Source of the DNA: Pararhodobacter marinus
Lineage (GTDB): Bacteria > Pseudomonadota > Alphaproteobacteria > Rhodobacterales > Rhodobacteraceae
Assembly (NCBI RefSeq): GCF_003122215.1
Contig: NZ_QEYD01000009.1
Coordinates: forward strand, 157,976-221,975
Direction of reading: 5' to 3'
Length of the DNA stretch: 64,000 nt
In this document: piece by piece, positions 8,344-17,865 of the stretch
Layout of the letters: each line of letters starts with the position of its first letter
Numbering within the stretch: the first letter of the stretch is position 1
Position numbers and translations under genes: made by a program
The notes under the pieces: generated by a model
What the model saw: only the letters and a program-made list of their open reading frames with translations
Databases searched by the model: none
What the model was told of the DNA's origin: nothing

Positions 8344-8385
8344 CCATGATCAACCCCGGTCAGTGAACTTTTACGGAGTCCCGGA

Positions 8386-10035
8386 TTGAAGCCCTTGTCT
8401 GAAGCCGCTTTGGCGGCGCCGCTTCGGTTGCAAAACAGCCGCCGTCAAATGCTTGCCGGACTGGCCGGAACGGTTGCGTCTCTGGCGATGCTGCGCGCGG
8501 CGCCGGCGCTGTCTCAGGAAACTCCGGACACCGAATCGCCAGCGCCTGAGTCGCAGGCCCCGGCACCCCAAGCGCAGGCTTTTTCCTTCGACTGGCTGAC
8601 CGACCGGGTGCGCGAGGCCAGCCTGGTGGAACCCGCGCCTGCCGAACAGGTCGAGGGTTTCCTGTCCGACCTGACCTATGACCGCTACCAGATGATCCAG
8701 TTCCGCACCGACCACACGCGCTGGTCCGATCCCGGCCAGCGGATGCGGTTGCAGGCGTTCCATCTGGGCTGGCTGTTCCGCGAGCCGGTGCATGTCTACG
8801 AGATCGTCGACGGCACGGCGCAGCCCCTGGATTTCTCGACCGCCGATTTCGAATACCGGGGCGAGCTGGCGGACGAAGTCCCCGCCGATGCGCAGCTTCC
8901 GGGCGTGGCGGGCTTCCGCCTGCTGGCCGCGCTGAACCGCGCCGACCATTTCGACGAGGTGATCTCTTTCCTGGGCGCCAGCTATTTCCGGGCGCTGGGG
9001 CGGGGCAATGTCTATGGCCTGTCCGCGCGCGGGCTGGCGGTGAATACCGGTCTGTCCGACAGCGAGGAATTCCCGCGCTTCATCGATTTCTGGCTCGAGC
9101 GTCCGGCATCGGACAATGCGCCGATGACGGTCTATGCACGGCTTGAAAGCCGGTCGGTCACCGGCGCCTATCGCTTCGTCATCACCCCCGGCGACACGAC
9201 CGAGGTCGAGGTGACGGCGCGCATCTTCCTGCGCAGCGATATCCGCCAGCTGGGCGTGGCGCCGCTGACCTCGATGTTCATGTTCGGCGGTGCCGATCCC
9301 GACGAAACGCAGGATTTCCGTCCCGCCGTCCATGACAGCGAATACCTCGTGCTGAACATGCGCAGCGGGGAAACCAATGTGCGCGCGCTGAACAACCCGC
9401 CGCGGCTGGCCTCGTCCTATATGGGCGTGCAGTCGCCGCAATCCTTCGGTCTGGTGCAGCGCAGCCGGTCATTCGAGGATTATCTCGATGCCGAAGCGCA
9501 TTACGAACGCCGCCCCTCGTTGATCGTCGAGCCGATCGGCGACTGGGGGCAGGGGACCATCCGGCTGATCGAGATCCCCTCGGCCTTCGAGGGCAACGAC
9601 AACATCGTCGCCTATTGGGTGCCCGACCGGCCGACGCGCCGCGGCGACTCCTTCGAGGTGGGCTATCGCCTGCTCTGGGGCGGCGAGCCGAGGGGCGCGG
9701 CCAATCCCGAACTTGCACAGGTCTTGCGCACCCGTGCCGGAATCGCGGGCGTCGCGGGCGCCGAAATCGATCCGAACATGCGCAAATTCGTCATTGATTT
9801 CAAAGGCGGGCTTCTGTCGGAACTTTCCGCCGAGTCCGACGTTCAGCCCGAGGTCAGTACCGGACGCGGCGAATTGGTCGGCACGGTGCTCAGCAAGATC
9901 AGCGGAAGCGATACCTGGCGGCTGGTGCTGGAAGTCAGGGCGGATCCCGGCTCGGTCGTGGAACTGCGCGCGGTGTTGAAGGGTTATGACAGGACGCTTT
10001 CCGAGACGTGGCTGTACCAATGGGTGCGAGAATGA
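8386..10035 (+). CDS. opgG: periplasmic glucan biosynthesis protein OpgG (MdoG)
   Basis: A 549-residue protein required to build and release osmoregulated periplasmic glucans; it acts in the periplasm. The N-terminus has a twin-arginine-like signal (SRRQML at residues 18-23, then a hydrophobic stretch and an Ala-rich cleavage region near residue 45), which is shared by OpgG/OpgD proteins. The mature part from about residue 65 is the MdoG beta-sandwich (FSFDWLTDRVR..., SYFRALG, YGLSARGLAVNT). The start is TTG at 8386, with an ACGGAG site 7 bases before it. The ATG at codon 22 would cut off the arginine pair. It is the first gene of opgG-opgI-opgH-opgC and overlaps opgI by ATGA. Confidence 0.93.
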   Translation: MKPLSEAALAAPLRLQNSRRQMLAGLAGTVASLAMLRAAPALSQETPDTESPAPESQAPAPQAQAFSFDWLTDRVREASLVEPAPAEQVEGFLSDLTYDRYQMIQFRTDHTRWSDPGQRMRLQAFHLGWLFREPVHVYEIVDGTAQPLDFSTADFEYRGELADEVPADAQLPGVAGFRLLAALNRADHFDEVISFLGASYFRALGRGNVYGLSARGLAVNTGLSDSEEFPRFIDFWLERPASDNAPMTVYARLESRSVTGAYRFVITPGDTTEVEVTARIFLRSDIRQLGVAPLTSMFMFGGADPDETQDFRPAVHDSEYLVLNMRSGETNVRALNNPPRLASSYMGVQSPQSFGLVQRSRSFEDYLDAEAHYERRPSLIVEPIGDWGQGTIRLIEIPSAFEGNDNIVAYWVPDRPTRRGDSFEVGYRLLWGGEPRGAANPELAQVLRTRAGIAGVAGAEIDPNMRKFVIDFKGGLLSELSAESDVQPEVSTGRGELVGTVLSKISGSDTWRLVLEVRADPGSVVELRAVLKGYDRTLSETWLYQWVRE

Positions 10036-10205
10036 AACCGGAACTTGAACTGACATCGCAATCGGATCTCGACATCGTCGAGGCCGCGCACTGGCTGCCG
10101 CCGCAGGCGCCGATGGAGATGCCCGAGCAACAGCTCGAGCGTCCGCGCGTCCGGCTGGGTGGCCGGCGGTTCTTGCCCTCTCTCATCTTTCGTCAGCGCG
10201 TCTGA
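10032..10205 (+). CDS. opgI: small protein in the OpgI position
   Basis: A 57-residue protein begins with ATG at 10032, overlapping the opgG stop (ATGA), and ends 11 bases before opgH. It is hydrophilic at the N-terminus, has a Pro/Glu-rich centre (PQAPMEMPEQQ) and a basic C-terminus (RVRLGGRRFLPSLIFRQRV). It has no signal peptide or full membrane helix. In Rhodobacter sphaeroides the locus is reported as opgGIH plus opgC, with opgI needed for backbone synthesis. The gene name is given by position and operon order, not by sequence recognition. A cytoplasmic accessory role for the OpgH synthase is likely. Confidence 0.65.
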   Translation: MKPELELTSQSDLDIVEAAHWLPPQAPMEMPEQQLERPRVRLGGRRFLPSLIFRQRV

Positions 10206-10216
10206 GGCAGCGGTTC

Positions 10217-12010
10217 ATGCGCAAACCGCTTGCCCCGGATACCCGCACCGTCGTGGTGCGCAGCCTTGCGATCACCCTGTCGGTGGTCGCGGCACTGTCG
10301 GCGACGGTCCTGCTGGCCGAAGCAGCGATCCAGGACGGGCTGGATGCATGGGACGTGGTTCGCTCGGCGCTGATCTTCATCACCACGGCCTGGCTGGCCT
10401 GGGGCGCGTCGCTGGCCTTCACGGGCCTTCCGGGCCGTGCCCTGCGCGCGCAGGACGAAGCGCCGCGCGCCCCGCAACCGCCGACCGTGGTCCTGGTGCC
10501 GATCTGCAACGAAGACCCGGTCGCCACCTTCGCCCGCATCGCCGCGATGGACAGCTCGAGCCGCGCAGCCGGTATCCGGGCCGATTTCGCCATCCTGTCG
10601 GATACCCGCGACGAGGCCGCCGCGCTGAAAGAGCGCCACGCCTATGTCCGGCTGCTGGAGGAAACCGGCGGGCAGGGGCGGATCTTCTACCGGCGCCGCA
10701 GCTCGAACCGGGGGCGCAAGGCGGGCAATATCGAGGAATTCATCCGCACGTCCGGCGGCGCTTACGAGTTTGCCGTCATTCTTGACGCCGACAGTCTGAT
10801 GGAAGGCGCGACGATCCGCACGATGATCGCGCGGATGCAGGCCGACCCCCGGCTGGGCCTCTTGCAGACGCTGCCGCGCGTGATCGGTTCGCGTTCGCTG
10901 TTCGGGCGGGCGATGCAATTCGCCGCCGCGTTCCACGGCCCGGTCTTTACCCGCGGCCTTGCGCGGATGCAGGGGCATACCGGTCCGTTCTGGGGCCACA
11001 ACGCCATCGTCCGCGTGCGGGCTTTCGCTGAAAGCTGTGCGCTGCCGGAACTGACCGGACGGCCCCCGTTCGGCGGCCATATCCTGAGCCACGATTATGT
11101 CGAGGCCGCGCTTCTGGCCCGCGCCGGCTGGTCGGTGCGCGTCGACGGGGCTATCGAAGGCTCGTACGAGGAAGGCCCCGACAACCTGCTCGCCTATGCC
11201 CGCCGCGACCGCCGCTGGTGTCAGGGCAACCTGCAGCACATGCGTCTTCTGACCGCGCCCGGCCTGTCGGCGTGGAGCCGGTTCGTCTTCGTGCAGGGCA
11301 TTTTCGCCTATCTGGTGTCTCTGCTCTGGGGTGGGTTCATGCTGGCCTCGATCGCCGCTACGCTGAATGCGCCCGCGCCCGACTACTTCCCCGAACCCCA
11401 TGCGCTGTTCCCGGTCTTTCCCTCGGACCGCTCGAAAGAGATCACGGCGCTGGTCTTCGGCATCGCCGGGCTTCTGGTCCTCCCCAAGGTGGCGATCTGG
11501 ACCGGGGCGGCGCTGTCCGGCCGCGACCGGGGGTTCGGCGGGACGCTGAAAGCCGGGCTGTCGGTTTTGACCGAGATCGCCCTCAGCTCGGTCATCGCGC
11601 CCGTCATGCTGATGTATCAGAGCCGCTCGGTGTTGCAGGTCCTGTCGGGCCGCGACGGCGGCTGGCCCGCCAATCAGCGCGGCGAGGGTCGGCTGCGCTG
11701 GCGCGACGGGGTGCAGGCGGGGCTGTGGATCTCGGCGGTGGGCGCGGTCACGCTGCTGGTCGCATCGAGCGTGGCGCCCGACCTGGCGCCGTGGCTGTTG
11801 CCCGTCTGCCTGCCGATGCTGGCCGCGCCCGCGCTGATCACGCTGACCTCGCGCCGTCTGGGCCGCAGCCTGTTCGACATCCCCGAAGAGCGCGACATGC
11901 CCGACATCGTGCGGCTCTACACCGTGACGCATGCGTCGTGGCAGAACGGCGCACAAGGCAAAGCCCGGCAAGCGACGCCTGAAACCGGGGTCGCCGATGT
12001 CGCCCTCTGA
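10217..12010 (+). CDS. opgH: glucan glucosyltransferase OpgH (MdoH)
   Basis: A 597-residue inner-membrane family 2 glycosyltransferase that polymerises the glucan backbone from UDP-glucose. Two N-terminal membrane helices (about 15-35 and 48-68) precede the catalytic domain. The domain shows VVLVPICNEDP, the nucleotide/metal motif FAVILDADS, the acceptor region ILSHDYVEAALL and the QxxRW-type motif RRDRRWCQGN. At least four further helices follow. It is shorter than E. coli MdoH (about 850), which has extra N- and C-terminal extensions. The ATG at 10217 has the AGGCAG region upstream. Its end overlaps opgC by 14 bases, so the glucan backbone and its decoration are co-expressed. Confidence 0.92.
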   Translation: MRKPLAPDTRTVVVRSLAITLSVVAALSATVLLAEAAIQDGLDAWDVVRSALIFITTAWLAWGASLAFTGLPGRALRAQDEAPRAPQPPTVVLVPICNEDPVATFARIAAMDSSSRAAGIRADFAILSDTRDEAAALKERHAYVRLLEETGGQGRIFYRRRSSNRGRKAGNIEEFIRTSGGAYEFAVILDADSLMEGATIRTMIARMQADPRLGLLQTLPRVIGSRSLFGRAMQFAAAFHGPVFTRGLARMQGHTGPFWGHNAIVRVRAFAESCALPELTGRPPFGGHILSHDYVEAALLARAGWSVRVDGAIEGSYEEGPDNLLAYARRDRRWCQGNLQHMRLLTAPGLSAWSRFVFVQGIFAYLVSLLWGGFMLASIAATLNAPAPDYFPEPHALFPVFPSDRSKEITALVFGIAGLLVLPKVAIWTGAALSGRDRGFGGTLKAGLSVLTEIALSSVIAPVMLMYQSRSVLQVLSGRDGGWPANQRGEGRLRWRDGVQAGLWISAVGAVTLLVASSVAPDLAPWLLPVCLPMLAAPALITLTSRRLGRSLFDIPEERDMPDIVRLYTVTHASWQNGAQGKARQATPETGVADVAL

Positions 12011-13250
12011 CACCAAGCTGGTCCGGTTTCCGGGCGCTGCCCCGGCCCGTCGCCCGCGCGATCCGCGCATCGATGCGTTTCGCGGCGTGGCACTGGTGAT
12101 GATCTTCGTCGATCACGTGCCGGGAAACCCCTACGAGACGCTGACGCTGCGCAACTGGGGCTTCTCGGATGCGGCGGAATCCTTCTTCGTGATGTCGGGT
12201 ATCGCCGCCGGGCTGGCCTATAGCGGGCGCTTCACCGGCGAGAACCGCGCGCGCAATGGATGGTGGGCGGCGGTCAAGCCGATGTGGATGCGCGCATGGA
12301 CGCTTTATCAGGCGCAGATCCTGCTGACCCTCTGGGCCATCGCGATTTTCGCGGCGGGGGCGATCCTGTTCAACCTTCCCGAGCTGCTTGAGAAGATCAA
12401 CCTGCGGCAGGTTTTCGGTAACACCGCCGAGGCGCTGATCGGTATCCCGCTGATGACGCATCAGCTGGGCTATGTGAACATCCTGCCCGCCTATGCAGTG
12501 CTGCTGTTCTTCGCCCCCCTCGCGATGCTGCTGGGACATTGGCGGCCCTGGGCGCTGGCGGCGGCGTCGGTGGGGCTGTGGTTCGCGGCGGGCTGGTGGC
12601 GGCTCAACCTGCCCAATTTTCCCAATCCGGGCGGATGGTTCTTCAACCCGGTGGCATGGCAGCTGGTCTTCTTGGTGGGGCTGCTGATCGGCATGGCGCT
12701 GCGGCGCGAACAGCGCTTCGTCCCGAAAAGCCGCGTTCTTCTGGCTTTGACGGCGGGGTATCTGCTGCTGGTCGTGGCGTGGAAATACATCCCCGCTCTC
12801 GGCGCGTTCATGAACCATCAGATGGCGCGGCTGGGCGGGCTTGGCGTGCCGTTTCATATCGTTTCGCATGACAAGACCTTCCTGTCGCTGCCCCGCCTGC
12901 TGCATGTTCTGTCGATGGTCTATGTGCTGTCCTATTTCGACGTCGTGCGCCGCCTGACCGCGATGGGCTGGGCCGCGCCGTTGCGGCTGATGGGGCGGCA
13001 GGGGCTTCTGGTCTTCTCGGCGGGAACCGCGATGTCGCTCGCCTTTCAGGTCGTGATGGACGGCTATGGCGACCCGGTGTGGATGGCGTGGGTGCTGCCC
13101 CCACTCGGCATCGCGCTGAGCATTGCCGTTGCGGCGCTGGCCGAATGGCAGGCGCGCCTGCCCGGCAAGGCACAGGCCGCGCAAGCCGCCGAGCCCGCAC
13201 CACCACCCGGCCGCGACTGGATGCGCGCGCAGCAGACGCCCGCCGAGTAA
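11997..13250 (+). CDS. opgC: glucan succinyltransferase OpgC
   Basis: A 417-residue integral membrane acyltransferase with about ten hydrophobic segments. The family signature near the N-terminus is RDPRIDAFRGVALVMIFVDH, with the conserved Arg/Asp/His of OpgC-type succinyltransferases, followed by NWGFSDAAESFFVMSG. It adds succinyl groups to periplasmic glucans and so makes them anionic, as shown for the Rhodobacter sphaeroides homologue, which lies in the same operon. The ATG at 11997 lies inside the 3' end of opgH. The gene converges on livG with only three bases between the two stop codons and no visible terminator hairpin. Confidence 0.9.
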   Translation: MSPSDTKLVRFPGAAPARRPRDPRIDAFRGVALVMIFVDHVPGNPYETLTLRNWGFSDAAESFFVMSGIAAGLAYSGRFTGENRARNGWWAAVKPMWMRAWTLYQAQILLTLWAIAIFAAGAILFNLPELLEKINLRQVFGNTAEALIGIPLMTHQLGYVNILPAYAVLLFFAPLAMLLGHWRPWALAAASVGLWFAAGWWRLNLPNFPNPGGWFFNPVAWQLVFLVGLLIGMALRREQRFVPKSRVLLALTAGYLLLVVAWKYIPALGAFMNHQMARLGGLGVPFHIVSHDKTFLSLPRLLHVLSMVYVLSYFDVVRRLTAMGWAAPLRLMGRQGLLVFSAGTAMSLAFQVVMDGYGDPVWMAWVLPPLGIALSIAVAALAEWQARLPGKAQAAQAAEPAPPPGRDWMRAQQTPAE

Positions 13251-13253
13251 GGT

Positions 13254-14012
13254 TCAAACCGTCCCGAGATAGGCCTTGATCACCCCGGGATCGTTGAGCA
13301 CAGCCTCGGGCGCGCCATCGGCCAGCGAACGCCCGTAATCGAGCACATGGATCCGGTCGGCAAGGTCGGCGACCATCTGCATGTCATGCTCGATCCAGAT
13401 CATCGCGATGCCCAGCTCCGCCTTGGTCTTCAGGATGTAATAGGCCAGATCCTCGCGCTCTTCGCGGGTCAGCCCGGCCGAGGGTTCGTCAAGCAGCAAC
13501 AGCGACGGACCCAGCGCCAGCGCGCGGGCGAAACCGACGAGCTTCTGCGTGCCATAGGGCAGGTCGGTGACGGGCGTGTCGGCCAGTGCCGTCAGGTCGC
13601 ACAGATCGAGGATCCGGGCGATCTGCGCGCGATGCTCGCGCTCCTGTCGTCGCGCGCCGGGCAGGCCCAGCATTTCGGACAAGGGATTCGAGCGGATCGC
13701 CAGATGCCGCGCGGCCATCAGGTTGTCGGCGACATTGAGCCGCGCGAAGACCTCGCCGTGCTGGAAGGTGCGCGCGATGCCGAGGGCGGCCACCTCATGC
13801 GGCTTCTTGCCGATGATGTCCTGCCCGCGAAAGCGCACCGCGCCCGTCGGCCGGTAAAGCCCGCTGATGCAGTTGAACACCGTCGTCTTGCCCGCCCCAT
13901 TGGGGCCGATCAGCGCCAGAAGCTCGCCCTCGTTCACCGAGAGCGACACCTCGTTGAGGACCTGCAGACCGCCGAAGGACAGCGAGATCTTGTCGACCAC
14001 CAGTTCGCTCAT
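13254..14012 (-). CDS. livG: branched-chain-type ABC transporter ATPase LivG
   Basis: A 252-residue cytoplasmic ATPase. Walker A is GPNGAGKTT (residue 37 on), Walker B is LLLLDEPSAGL, and the H-loop is WIEHDMQM. The signature loop is unusual: DLPYGTQKLVGFARAL, where LSGGQ-type sequences are common, but this is typical of LivG proteins. It is the last gene of livKHMFG and pairs with LivF. The start overlaps livF's stop by ATGA. The transported solute is probably an aromatic or other carboxylic acid rather than leucine, judged from the adjacent MarR and aromatic-type operon. Confidence 0.92.
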   Translation of the reverse strand: MSELVVDKISLSFGGLQVLNEVSLSVNEGELLALIGPNGAGKTTVFNCISGLYRPTGAVRFRGQDIIGKKPHEVAALGIARTFQHGEVFARLNVADNLMAARHLAIRSNPLSEMLGLPGARRQEREHRAQIARILDLCDLTALADTPVTDLPYGTQKLVGFARALALGPSLLLLDEPSAGLTREEREDLAYYILKTKAELGIAMIWIEHDMQMVADLADRIHVLDYGRSLADGAPEAVLNDPGVIKAYLGTV

Positions 14013-14803
14013 GCCTTCAGCTCCTTGTCGCGCGCCATTGCCAGATCGCGGTAGCTGCGCCGCCCCTCGCTGCCGGTGCCCAGATAGGCGTTGCGCACGG
14101 CGTCATTCGATTCCAGCTCGGCTGAACTGCCGCTGAGCACCACCCCGCCATGCTCCATCACGAAGGCCCGTTCAGCCAGACGGAAGGCCACGGCGGCGCT
14201 TTGCTCGACCAGCAGGATGGTCAGGCCCAGATCGGTGCGGATGGATTTCAGATGCTCGACGATCTCTTCCACGATCACCGGCGCCAGACCCAGCGACAGC
14301 TCGTCGATCAGCATCAGCCGGGGCGCGCAGACGATGGCGCTGCCCAGGGCCAGCATCTGCCGCTCGCCGCCCGACAGAAGCCCCGCCTCGCGTTTTTTCA
14401 GCGCGCCGAGACGCGGGAAATGGGTATAGACCAGATCCTGCAGCCGCGCGCGCTCGGCCCCGTCGCTGCGCGACGAGACGACCTCGAGATTCTCGTGCAC
14501 GCTGAGATTGGGAAAGACCTTGTCGCGCTCGGGCACAAGGGCGATTCCCTGCCGGGTGATCTGATAGGGCGGGCGGCGGGCCAGTTCGGTTCCGTCGAAG
14601 CGGATGCTGCCCTGTGTCACGCGCGCATTGTCCAGCCCGATGAAGCCCGAGATCGCGCGCAGCGTCGTGGTCTTGCCTGCGCCGTTCGCGCCGAGGATGG
14701 CGACGATCTGCCCCGAATCCACGCTGAGCGACACGCCGGTCAGCGCCGTGATCGCCCGCTGATACGAGACATGCAGGTTCTCGACCGTCAGAAGCGTGCT
14801 CAT
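14009..14803 (-). CDS. livF: branched-chain-type ABC transporter ATPase LivF
   Basis: A 264-residue ATPase with Walker A GANGAGKTT, signature LLSGGERQML and Walker B LMLIDELSLGLAP, as in LivF proteins. The ATG at 14803 overlaps the livM stop (ATGA). It is somewhat longer than typical LivF (about 235), through a C-terminal extension after the conserved NAYLG motif (a basic, Arg/Lys-rich tail). It forms the heterodimeric ATPase with LivG. Confidence 0.92.
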   Translation of the reverse strand: MSTLLTVENLHVSYQRAITALTGVSLSVDSGQIVAILGANGAGKTTTLRAISGFIGLDNARVTQGSIRFDGTELARRPPYQITRQGIALVPERDKVFPNLSVHENLEVVSSRSDGAERARLQDLVYTHFPRLGALKKREAGLLSGGERQMLALGSAIVCAPRLMLIDELSLGLAPVIVEEIVEHLKSIRTDLGLTILLVEQSAAVAFRLAERAFVMEHGGVVLSGSSAELESNDAVRNAYLGTGSEGRRSYRDLAMARDKELKA

Positions 14804-15786
14804 CGCGTTCCCCTCTTGCCGCCGATGCGCCGCAGGATGCCGACCAGCCCGCCCGGTTCGAACACCAGAAAGGCGATCATGATCAGCCCGAAAGCCGCGT
14901 AGTTCATGGCGAAGATTGACCCGGCCAGACCGCCGCTTGACGGCAGAACGCCGCTTGCGGCTTCGATGGCATGGGGCAGGATGGTCACGAAAGCCGCGCC
15001 CAGCACCGCGCCCAGCAGGCTGCCCATGCCGCCGATGATGATCATCGCGACATACTGGATGGTGACGAAAAGCGAGAACGCCTCGATCGACACGAAGCCG
15101 CGGTAATAGGCGAACAGCGCACCCGCCATCGCGGTGATGGCCGAGCTGATGACGAAGGCCCATAGCTTGGTGCGCGCCACGTTGATGCCCAGAGCCGCCG
15201 CGACCGGCTCGGTGTCGTGGATCGCCGCCCAGGCCCGCCCGGTGCGCGAGCGTAAAAGGTTGCGCGCCAGCAGCCAGACCAGCACCGCGACCACCAGCAG
15301 AACGGGGTACCACGCGACCGGGTCCCAGAATTCAAAGCCGAAGACGACGGGCGGGTCGATCAGGATGCCCGTGGAAAAGCCGCGCCGCGTTTCGTATTCG
15401 CCGCCGACATAGACCACGAGGAAATGCAGCGCCAGGGTACTGACGGCCAGATAGATGCCGCGCAGCCTGAGCGAGGGCAGGCCGAAGATCACGCCCAGAA
15501 GCGCGCCGGTCAGCGCGGCGGCGGGGATGCCGATCCAGAAAGGCGCCGCGATCTCCTGCGCGAGGATCCCGGCGGTGAAGGCCCCCGCCGCCAAGAGCCC
15601 CGCGTGGCCCAGCGAGATCTGCCCGGCAAAGCCCGTGAGCAGCATCAGCGCGATGGCGCCGATCGTGGCCAGCAGGATCTGGTTGGCGATGTCGAGCGTC
15701 GCGCCCGAGGCAAGGAAGGGCAGCGCGATCAGGGCCGCGATGGCGACCAGCGCCGTCACGACGCGCATAGGGGACAGGTCAGACAC
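14800..15786 (-). CDS. livM: branched-chain-type ABC transporter permease LivM
   Basis: A 328-residue inner-membrane permease with 8-10 helices and the BPD_transp_2 signature GFAGQISLGHAGLLAAGA. The start is GTG at 15786, 8 bases inside the end of livH, preceded by GGAGG at 9-base spacing. The next ATG is six codons later. It partners LivH in the membrane channel. Confidence 0.9.
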   Translation of the reverse strand: MSDLSPMRVVTALVAIAALIALPFLASGATLDIANQILLATIGAIALMLLTGFAGQISLGHAGLLAAGAFTAGILAQEIAAPFWIGIPAAALTGALLGVIFGLPSLRLRGIYLAVSTLALHFLVVYVGGEYETRRGFSTGILIDPPVVFGFEFWDPVAWYPVLLVVAVLVWLLARNLLRSRTGRAWAAIHDTEPVAAALGINVARTKLWAFVISSAITAMAGALFAYYRGFVSIEAFSLFVTIQYVAMIIIGGMGSLLGAVLGAAFVTILPHAIEAASGVLPSSGGLAGSIFAMNYAAFGLIMIAFLVFEPGGLVGILRRIGGKRGTR

Positions 15787-16648
15787 GGTCCAGCGCCTCC
15801 CGCGTGCCGAAAAGGCCCCAGGGCCGCACGACCAGCATCACGATCAGGATCAGGAAGGGTACCACATCGGCCAGCAGCGGGTTGACGTACTGGATCAGCA
15901 GCACCTCGGCCGCGGCCACGATCAGCGAGCCGATCAGCGCCCCCAGCAGGCTGTCGAGCCCGCCCACCAGCGCCGCCGGGAAGGCCTTGAGCCCGATCAT
16001 GATCAGCGTCTGGTCCAGCCCTGCATCCAGCGAGATCAGCATCCCCGCGACCGACCCCGTGAACATCGCGATGGCCCAGACCATGGCATAGATGCCGTGC
16101 AGGTTGATGCCGCGCTGCGCGGCCAAGAGCGGGTTCTGCCCCGCCGCCCGCATCCGCAGCCCCCAGCGGCTGAGCCGCAGGAAGGCGAAGAGCGAGGCGT
16201 AGACCAGCGCCGTCACGATCACCAGGATCAGCGACAGGCTGGAGATCCGCGCGCCGGGCAGGACCTGCACCGAGCTGGAATGAATGCCCAGCGGGACCGC
16301 CGGGTATTGATGCGCGGCCGAGAAGAAGATGACGATCAGCCCGCGCAACAGGATGCCCAGAGCGATCGTCGTCAGGATCGCCGCCAGCACCGATTCGCCG
16401 GTCATCCGCCGCATCAGCAGCAGGTAGACCAGCGCCCCCATCGTCAGGCTGAGGATGGCCGCGACCGGAATCGCGACCATCGGGTTCGAGGTGAAGCTGG
16501 CCGTCATGAGAAGCAGATACGCCCCCACCATCATCAGCTCGCCATGGGCAAGGTTCAGAACGCGGCTGACGCGGTAGATCAGGACGTAGCCGCAGGAAAT
16601 CAGCGCGTAGATCGCGCTCAGGACGATGATATTGGCAACCAGCTGCAT
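15779..16648 (-). CDS. livH: branched-chain-type ABC transporter permease LivH
   Basis: A 289-residue permease of normal LivH length with about eight helices and the family motif RVLNLAHGELMMVGAY near residue 30. It follows livK by 9 bases and overlaps livM, consistent with one transcript from the livK promoter. Confidence 0.9.
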   Translation of the reverse strand: MQLVANIIVLSAIYALISCGYVLIYRVSRVLNLAHGELMMVGAYLLLMTASFTSNPMVAIPVAAILSLTMGALVYLLLMRRMTGESVLAAILTTIALGILLRGLIVIFFSAAHQYPAVPLGIHSSSVQVLPGARISSLSLILVIVTALVYASLFAFLRLSRWGLRMRAAGQNPLLAAQRGINLHGIYAMVWAIAMFTGSVAGMLISLDAGLDQTLIMIGLKAFPAALVGGLDSLLGALIGSLIVAAAEVLLIQYVNPLLADVVPFLILIVMLVVRPWGLFGTREALDRV

Positions 16649-16657
16649 GGGACGTCC

Positions 16658-17818
16658 TTATTCGACGGTATAGGCGGCCCAGTCCTGGACCACGTCGATT
16701 GCGCCTTCATCGGCATTCCAGCGGTAGACGCGGTAATATTGCGTCGCGCGGAAATGGTTCTCGGGCGTCCATTCGATGGGACCGCCGCGCAGGCCCTGCG
16801 TATCGACGTTCAGATTCTCCATCGCGGCGTTGACGGCCTCGGCATCCGCGGGCCAGCCCGCCGATTGAAGCGCCGCGTCGATCACCAGACCGGCGATCCA
16901 GCCCTCGGCCATCTGGTCGGGGGCATAGGTCGCGCCCGCCGCTTCGGCCGCTGCGCGGATTTCCTGGTGGACCGGCAGATCCTCGGCGAAGAGCGAATTG
17001 GCACCGATGGCGTAGAAGCCTTCATCCTGCAGACGCGCGAGTTCGCCTTCGGCTTCCAGATGGGCCCAGGCGATGTATTCGCCCTCCCAGCCCAGACGGC
17101 GCAGGGCTTCGAAGGTGCGCACTTCGGTCACCCAGGGCGCCCAGGAATAGACCCAGTCCGCTCCCGCCTGGCTGATCGTCGTGGCGAAGGGCGTGTAATC
17201 GGCGGTGGGCGGCGGCACGATGGTCGGCGCCTGCGGGCGCATCCCGCGCTCGGTGGCGAGCCCCTCGGCGGCTTCGATCTCGCCGCGCGACAGCGGGATC
17301 GCCATGGCCGACAGGCCCAGCGAGATATCGGTGCCCGCCTGCGCCTCGATGAAGTCCAGCGTGGCCTGGCTGTCATAGCGCGCGGCGAAAGCGGTGGTGC
17401 AGAACAGAAGCGGCTCGGCCGGCGGATAGACCTCGGCCGGGCAGGCCGAAGCGGCAAAGAGCAGCGGCACCCCGGCGCGGCGGGCGTCGGCCATCATCGG
17501 CGCATAGGTCGAGGACAGGCTGGCATTGATCATCAACACCACCTCTTCCTGGCCCAGCAGGCGGCGCGAATTGGTGGCGCCGCGCGACGGCTCGCCGCTG
17601 TCGTCAAGCACGATCAGCTCGACCGGGTGGCCGTCGATGCCGCCGCCCTCGTTCAGGCGGTTGATATACAGCTGAAGCCCCTCGATGGCGGGCGCGTAGC
17701 TGCCGGCAACGGGGCCGGTGAGCGCGCCGCTCAGACCGATGCGATAGGCGTCTTGTGCGCCGGCTGCCGTACCCAAAAGGCCGGCCGCCGCCGCAAGGGC
17801 GATGGTCCGCGAAATCAT
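16658..17818 (-). CDS. livK: periplasmic substrate-binding protein of the Liv-type importer
   Basis: A 386-residue type I periplasmic binding protein (Peripla_BP_6). It has a signal peptide (residues 1-22, cleavage after GAQ-like residues) and a mature start YRIGLSGALTGPVAGSYAP. The ATG at 17818 has a strong GGGGAGGA site. A longer frame upstream lacks a ribosome site and would include the leader hairpin. Proteins of this subgroup often bind aromatic acids or other non-amino-acid ligands. Here the neighbouring MarR regulator and LigM/CoA-ligase operon support this, but the ligand is not readable from sequence. Transcription starts from an intergenic region shared with marR that holds a long palindrome. 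Confidence 0.9.
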   Translation of the reverse strand: MISRTIALAAAAGLLGTAAGAQDAYRIGLSGALTGPVAGSYAPAIEGLQLYINRLNEGGGIDGHPVELIVLDDSGEPSRGATNSRRLLGQEEVVLMINASLSSTYAPMMADARRAGVPLLFAASACPAEVYPPAEPLLFCTTAFAARYDSQATLDFIEAQAGTDISLGLSAMAIPLSRGEIEAAEGLATERGMRPQAPTIVPPPTADYTPFATTISQAGADWVYSWAPWVTEVRTFEALRRLGWEGEYIAWAHLEAEGELARLQDEGFYAIGANSLFAEDLPVHQEIRAAAEAAGATYAPDQMAEGWIAGLVIDAALQSAGWPADAEAVNAAMENLNVDTQGLRGGPIEWTPENHFRATQYYRVYRWNADEGAIDVVQDWAAYTVE

Positions 17819-17865
17819 GGTGTCCTCCCCTGGACGGTTTCCTCCCCGGACTGCTTTCGCAGCCG

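Larger units (their letters stand above)
7873..8385. other. intergenic region before the glucan operon
   Basis: About 510 bases without a convincing standard gene. It holds one possible 29-codon minus-strand reading frame (8051-8140), a short hairpin at 8282-8296 (TCCCGC, three bases, GCGGGA), and a palindrome at 8328-8343 near the opgG start. Confidence 0.6.
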
